Of a DNA stretch of 64,000 nucleotides, positions 58,448 to 64,000 are shown one piece after another. A program made the translations under genes and the position numbers. Within the stretch, counting starts at the first letter, position 1; each line of letters opens with the position of its first letter. The notes beneath the pieces are model-generated. The model was not told the origin of the DNA. It did not search any database and saw only the letters and a program-made list of their open reading frames with translations. The DNA comes from Chlorophyllum brunneum (taxonomy: Eukaryota; Basidiomycota; Agaricomycetes; Agaricales; Agaricaceae), in NCBI GenBank assembly GCA_963576785.1, contig OY756144.1, positions 2,418,001 to 2,482,000 on the forward strand, in the 5' to 3' direction.

Positions 58448-61400
58448 TTATGAACTCTTTCGCAGCTTCTTACTTAATTGTTCGGTGATCTTGGCGCCAA
58501 TCTTGCTGGCAAGCCTTGCAGCGTGGGCGAGTTCCTCCACCGGGACTTGTGACACCCCTTGTGATGCAGAAACCAGACTGTACGCGCGTTCCAGGGCACC
58601 AAGGTGCTCAGAAGTCGTCTGATTTCGCCGTAGTGGTGTCGGCCGGCTCGCAAAATCTGATCCAAGGGCAGGCTCCGACTGTAATCGTTTCTTGGGTGAA
58701 GGTTTAGGTGCGGATTTGAGTGGATCTGAAGTCTGGGCATAATCTAGGTTGATATCCAAGGTCAGGTATGAAAATTGATAAAGACGAGGAATAAAACACG
58801 AACCTTGATATATTGAGAAAGGGGGATACTCCATCTCCGTGCTATCATTAATGATCTCGTCATGATCATTCACAACGTGGTCTTTGCGTTTGTCTTCGTC
58901 GGGCCCCGGTGAGGCGAATGCTGGCGGAGGGGACGAGCCTGGGACGAAATCTTCGGCTTCTGGAGAAGGGCGAACAACGAGCTGCTTGTACCGATATTGT
59001 GGTGATCGGGTCGATGTTAGATGACTCTGAGCCACAGCAGGGACGCTGGGGTCCAGCAGAGCTTTTGGGCGTCTAGCTATGCCTGGCGACCTCGTCTCTG
59101 GCTTCGCCTTTGAATATCGGGGACTTATGACTGCCGGGGCCTTCGAAAGATCTATGCCGCTTTCTATTCGTCGACGCTTGGGAACATGGAAAGCGCCTAA
59201 AAAAAGTCAGCCTGCAGTACTGTCAAGAAGCTACTCCAGAACTCACTTTCGGAACAGGAACGCTTATATCTGTCCCGTGATCCAGCAAGATCCAAGGAAA
59301 CATAATCCAGCCAACCCGAGGGGTTGTTCGTATCGATCGCGCTATGGGGAAGGGATCTCTGTATGGTTGTCTTGGGTGTCGACAACCGGGGATTTTTGGC
59401 AGTTGGTGTGTCCTGAGATTCGTCCTCTGCCGTAGGACCGGAAATCGAGGTAATTAAATGATATATTTCGTCGGAGCCATGCGACAAATCTTGATCGTCT
59501 CGCAAGAAAACAGCTTTGTCGGGCGACTGTGAATCCGGAATGAGTGATCTCGACTAGAAGTGTTTCAACCGCTATCGCACAGCAAGGGAAATGATGGGTA
59601 GCTCACAGTGCTCTGAGAATCGGAGGGTAGACCCTCAGCCAGACTGTCACCGCAATGGTCACTCCACGCCTTCAAACATGCCCTCAGGTCTTCCGGAATG
59701 AGCCGTTTGAGGGACTCGTGTTGGTCGTGATACGCTGCGCGCCAGAATTGCTCGAACGCGAGTGGGCCGATTGGTGGGAACCCCATGCGTTCAAATGAAG
59801 ATGCTAGATATGAGGAAAGCGCTTGAAGCATTTCCGGTGAAGGTGGGAGTTCGGATAGAATCCCGAGGGAAGCACAGTAGATGTCGTGAATCTGAAACGT
59901 CAATATTAACGGGAGAGTCAAGGGGTCAGGGGGGGATGGGGAGAAGCGCACCAACGTGCTGTGTTCCTGTTCAAGCAGGGAGTTAGCCCTATCCTTGAAC
60001 CACAAGCAAAGGCCATCTTTCAGGGGAACAATGAACTGAACGATAGTATGCACATCACATGATGAGACCAAATGCGCAACGCCTCGGAGGATTGGTAGGG
60101 CGAGAATGTGGTCCTCGGGGGCGGGCGGGTATAATCTGATCAGGACCACGTTTACGGTATGCAGTAGGTCCAGGTGTAGAAGATCGTCTACGTTGAAGCG
60201 GAGACAAGTCAACAGGGTGGGTATAATTCCAGGACAAGATTCCAGGCTGTTATGCATCTAAGTGAGCTTCAACGCGGGGGACTGACAAATTACTCACGAT
60301 TTGATCCCTTGAGCTCCCAACTTCTCCAGTAATACATTTACAACCTCGAGCGAGGCGGGAGCCTGGTGAACCACTACGGCGGTGGAAAACAAACGCGTCC
60401 ATACATCGACTTCATGTGAATCCAAGGTCCAGGATCTACAAAAGGGAGGTCAGCTTGGTCCAGCTCCCATAAAAAAAACAAATTCACTGGAGTGGTATCA
60501 CGAGAAACGACAAAACCTCCTCTAATTCGGTCTCTCGAACTTTTGTCAATTCGTTCCCAGCCATCATAACCCAGAACTGCCGTTGTACTTCAACCCCGTC
60601 CTGCGACTCACTTCTTGCCAGTACGGAATGTAAGAAGTTGGGGACCCCAATGGATACCAGGTCAACACAGAGTGCACTCCACGCACTCTTGACCTCTTCC
60701 TCATTTAAGGTATATCTCTGCCTGAGAACAGCGGAGAGTATAGCCTCTGCCAAAGAAACTAGATGTCGTGCCCCGTAGGATTGCTTAGTGACGGACCAGA
60801 GCTTATATATAAGATTTAGTTGGCGAAGTTGGTTTGAAATACCAGTAGTGTGGTTGACGAAGCAAATAATGGTGGAGGTCACATGCTCGGCGGTTGAAGG
60901 CGACATCGAGAGGAGGGTGGTCTTCGGATTGAGCTGGGATTGAACGAGCAGTAAAGACTGCCAGATGCTCAACAGCTGATCCTAAGTGAACAGTACTCAG
61001 TACGTGCCTCTTATATGGAACATAGAAGAGGGTAGGCCCACCTCGTAGTGCTTGTAGTCCGTACTCGAAGTATGGGTACAGTTGACACTATGCACCCAAA
61101 GCTGCAGAAAATCCCTCCAGTGATCCCGAACTTGATTTTCGGTTAGGGGTCGTATGAAACGAGTATCAGCACCAGGCAGACGACTGGCAAGCCCTCTTAT
61201 CTGCTCTTCAGCTATATCCAAGAATGATCCCACGAAAAGGTCACGTATAACTATTTCAGAGAGTTCCCTGACGTCGTTTTGGGGACTGGTCGTGTATGGC
61301 GACGTTACACCACTGACCAACCGAGCGAGGATACCGACTCCCTCTCTGATCTGACTCTCCTTAGAACTGGAGAGCAGATCCTTGATGATGTCCAATGCGA

Positions 61401-62844
61401 GGCCGATCTCTCCTGACGTACATGAAGGTTTCGACAACCGCGATGCGACTAGTGCAGTGGCAATGCCACCTTTGAGTTCCTGGCGTAGAACAAGGAAGGC
61501 CCGCTCCTTGATCTCCACAATATCCTGCCCGGCCTGAGGGTCCTTAACGGTATCGGGTAGTCGCGAGTAACACCACACAAGACAATTCCATATATGTGGG
61601 TGAAGCGCCCTAACATATGTGCGTTTGTGATTCGTCGCCTGGCCAAGGATCGATAGGAAGAGTTTTAAGGAATGTGGTTGGGTGAAAAGATCGGCGTCGG
61701 ATAGGCATATAAGGCATGCTACCATGAGAGAAGCCCATAAAGGACCTCTCCCCTTCCAGTTTCCCTCATTCCCCTTTATTGCCGATAAGAGGATACCCTG
61801 AAACGACCTTTCTTGGGATGACTTGTGTCTGGTCATTTGGGACTTGATGAAGGTATGCGTATAGGACGCGATCTTCCGCGACCAACGGGTATCGGGTATG
61901 TCTAACTTGAGGGACGCAATGCAACGTAGAGTTTTGAGAGTCTGCATTCGAACGTCGAGTGTATCTTCCGTTGATAGTGCAAGGGTTATTGGATATAGTG
62001 GCAACAGTAAGTCCATAAACTCGGAGGTTTGAGATTGCAGGAGAGCTGAAAACAGCTGATGGTGATCGTTTACGCTTAAGTTCCATCGAAATCCTCAAGA
62101 TACGTCGGTCATACCTTAAGCCCCTCTAATCTGTGTAAATAACCCTCAAAACTCCCTTGCACCAGTCGGTTGAGTACATTCTTAATTTCTGCTCTTTGCG
62201 ATAACAATATGTTGGGATGCAAACGCTGAGACGTCAGAGTCCAGATCGCAAGATCCCATGATTTCTTGGAATTGGGCGTTGGTAAGTGGCGGCTGGAGAG
62301 GATGAGTAGGAGCTCTCGCAATAAATCTCTAAGTTGGTCATCTAAGGGAGCGTATCAGAGTAGGACGATGGCGGGGAGAACCAAACAAACCCGTAAAAAT
62401 ATTGGTTATAGCCGTGAGTGAGAATACATCAGATAAAAATACAAGAGCATGATGAGACAGGGTCGCATATGCCTGGGCACGTTCCGCCCCCTCCTCTACA
62501 GCTGAACCGTCCTCACTGGCAGATTCTTGCTGTGAGAATATAGAAAATGGATTAAGGAGACAACGGCCAACGTCGCGTATTAGACAAAGTGAAAGCGAGG
62601 CATTAGCGGTCTTGAGGGGTTCAAGTGCAGGGTAAAGTCGAACACTCGCCGATATTGTTGAAGATTGGAGTCGGATCCTGCGGGATAAGGTCGTGTAGGC
62701 TTCAGCAAGGTCATGGAGCGTAACAAATTCGCTCTGAGGGTCATCGACAGATTTGAGAAGAGTGGCCAGGGGAGAGGCGAGATATTGATGAGAGTCAAGA
62801 GGTGAGGACAGAAGGTTGGTTTGTACAGAAGATCTGCCGGCCAT
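58448..62844 (-). CDS. Rif1 homologue B, diverged paralogue
   Basis: Start MAGRSSVQTNLLSSPLDSHQ. Roughly 1,200 residues in many exons. Segments match Rif1-A in order: YLASPLATLLKSVDD, YATLSHHALVFLSDVFSLT, HLPTPNSKKSWDLAIWTL, GPLWASLMVACLICLSDADL, RALHPHIWNCLVWCYSRLP, LKDGLCLWFKDRANSLL and AFEQFWRAAYHDQHESLKRL. Two introns fall at the same codon and phase as in Rif1-A (inside the Asp codon of FTDxQLR, and after GLK). The disordered tail has a basic patch KRRRIES like that of A and ends LSKKLRKSS. No SILK or RVxF/W motif is seen in the first 150 residues, so PP1 recruitment through that site seems lost. Nuclear role inferred only from the family. Confidence 0.78.
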
Positions 62845-63180
62845 GGAACGGGGAAAGGGATTGAATATTGAGGACTTGCTGATTCCTCACAGGGTAGTGT
62901 ATGTACAGTGTTGGGCCCTAGTTGCAGTCAAGCGATGTAGGCGGGATGACAATGTTGTCATTAGTGGCCGCTATTTGAGCATACAAAACCTATATGAACT
63001 ACTTTACAGTCATTGATGAGTTGGAGACGAGTATAGCCTTGCTCACCTTCTATATAACAATAAGAGTCAGACTGAGCTTAACGTGGTCGATGGTTCAGTG
63101 CTAGAGGCCAAGTCATAACGCGACTGCGTAACGTGTCACGTACCACATGATACTAACCTTGGTGCAAAAAGACATCACAG
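62845..63180. other. Rif1-B upstream region
   Basis: No coding pattern. A5 at 63166-63170 reads as a T5 pol III terminator for the tRNA on the minus strand. Confidence 0.45.
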
Positions 63181-63266
63181 GGCCTGACCGGGAATTGAAC
63201 CCGGGACCTCCTCGAAACTGCTCGTAAAAGCCCTAACAAGGAATCATACTACTAGACCATCAGGCC
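63181..63266 (-). tRNA. tRNA-Pro (AGG), intron-containing
   Basis: On the minus strand acceptor GGCCTGA pairs with TCAGGCC. The D arm is GGTCTAGTAGTATGATT. The anticodon stem CCTTG/CGAGG encloses TTAGGG, a 15-nt intron and T, giving anticodon AGG. The T arm is CCGGG TTCAATT CCCGG. Confidence 0.93.
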
Positions 63267-63598
63267 GCTTACTCTGGTTGTTCTCCTTCCATAGCCGCCG
63301 CGATGCCATGCTCCAGGTTCCTTGGTCGAAATGCGTCTCGGGATGCCTCGCCCTGGCTGCTCTTAATAAGTACTGGGATTATATCTGCTCCTATCATGTC
63401 AAGCGGAAATGACGCCATCTCGCGGCCACGGAAGTGTTCAGTTTCCAGACTTGATTCAAAATATTGTCTCCTATGTTAAGGCCCGCTGTCGCATATTTAT
63501 GCCCACCGCGATTTCCGAATACCACAAATATACCTCCCCAGCCCCATACGAACGCACTGCTGGTCATGATGTTCAGGTATTCCTTGCCTCGCGTTTCG
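63267..63598. other. upstream of the terminal Kre9-like gene
   Basis: Probably its promoter. An ORF from 63409 on the plus strand enters the next gene in another frame and shows no motif; an upstream exon cannot be excluded. Confidence 0.4.
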
Positions 63599-64000
63599 AT
63601 GGCTATCGCTCTCGCTGGTTTCCCGTCTTCAGTCCCTGCCATTTGTCTCCCTTGTCAAGCAGCATTCCGAAGATCTGATGCAGTCCATCAAATGCCCTTC
63701 AGCCCTCGAGAGGAAACCGACTGGGCCCCGCGCATTCTCAACCCGTCTTACCAATCAGTGTGGTTCAAAGGCGTGCGGCAAGCAGTTACTTGGTACGTTT
63801 CTGCTCTGCGGATTACATGTCCGGTTTTAAACTCCTACAGGAATTTTACGAACATGCCCTCGCACGTCAGTAATCCAGACTGCCAGGTGTATCTGGCACG
63901 GTGGGATTCTGCAACAGGAGATTATGGACAGGTCTACCATGGTCAGTTGAAGTTTCTGTGGTTCCGCTTGCGACTCATTTACATTCCGCTCCAGATCACC
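63599..64000 (+). CDS. Kre9/KNH-like secreted protein (3' partial)
   Basis: Met at 63599 opens a weakly hydrophobic stretch with two Cys (MAIALAGFPSSVPAICLP), then WAPRILNPSYQSVWFKGVRQ and AVTW. After a GTACGT-CTACAG intron comes NFTNMPSHVSNPDCQVYLAR then WDSATGDYGQVYH, and another intron begins at 63940. VWFKGVRQAVTW parallels VWAVGSKETVTW of the protein at 30861-31792. The signal peptide is unusual, so the true start may lie upstream. It runs off the right edge. Confidence 0.55.
   Translation, partial: MAIALAGFPSSVPAICLPCQAAFRRSDAVHQMPFSPREETDWAPRILNPSYQSVWFKGVRQAVTWYVSALRITCPVLNSYRNFTNMPSHVSNPDCQVYLARWDSATGDYGQVYHGQLKFLWFRLRLIYIPLQIT

Noticed and set aside
35050..62844. Rif1-A and Rif1-B as two alleles joined by an assembly error
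   Set aside because: Protein divergence is far beyond allelic level and gene order around them differs; a misassembly could still affect the near-identical partial copy.

Overview
The window looks like nuclear DNA of a mushroom-forming basidiomycete (Agaricomycetes). Genes are packed and carry many 45-65 bp GT-AG introns with CTAAC-type branch sites. The tRNA genes have short introns after position 37. The protein families are fungal: Zn2Cys6 regulators, small secreted Kre9-like and double-psi-barrel proteins, a cyclopropane fatty-acid synthase with an Asn/Gly/His insert, and a WW-domain membrane protein of a type I know from mushrooms. All CDS spans below run from start codon to stop codon and include introns.

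Left part (1-34 kb), mostly housekeeping: a 5'-truncated DHX33/Dhr2-type DEAH helicase; a 309-bp retroposed insertion with an A30 tail and target-site duplication; an RPAP3-like TPR protein (R2TP) sharing a 249-bp divergent promoter with EMC8/9; a secreted double-psi-barrel protein; a Bzz1-type F-BAR/C1/SH3/SH3 protein; the CAF1/Pop2 deadenylase; two related Zn2Cys6 regulators in tandem with Mediator subunit Med21 between them; tRNA-Gln and tRNA-Arg; and two related Kre9/KNH-like secreted proteins, one with a GPI-type tail and one without.

Right part (35-63 kb), a duplicated and rearranged region built around Rif1. A complete Rif1 gene (35.0-39.8 kb, +) carries N-terminal PP1-docking motifs. 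A second, strongly diverged Rif1 paralogue lies at 58.4-62.8 kb on the opposite strand and keeps two introns at the same codon positions. Between them are two pieces of a third copy of the first gene: a 5' piece mutated almost only by C-to-T/G-to-A changes, and a nearly identical internal piece that stays open and is fused to a foreign tail. The neighbours show the same pattern: a CFA synthase gene beside Rif1-A and only its last exons near Rif1-B; a full WW-domain gene beside Rif1-B and only a fragment near Rif1-A. An AT-rich island (about 44-49.1 kb) separates the two sides. It holds a mariner-like MITE, remnants of coding repeats and a probable LINE remnant. A broken CDC15-family kinase lies at 51.5-52.7 kb.

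The right edge has tRNA-Pro and the start of a third Kre9-like secreted protein. Non-canonical GC-AG introns recur. In one regulator the GC donor sits exactly where its tandem paralogue has GT.
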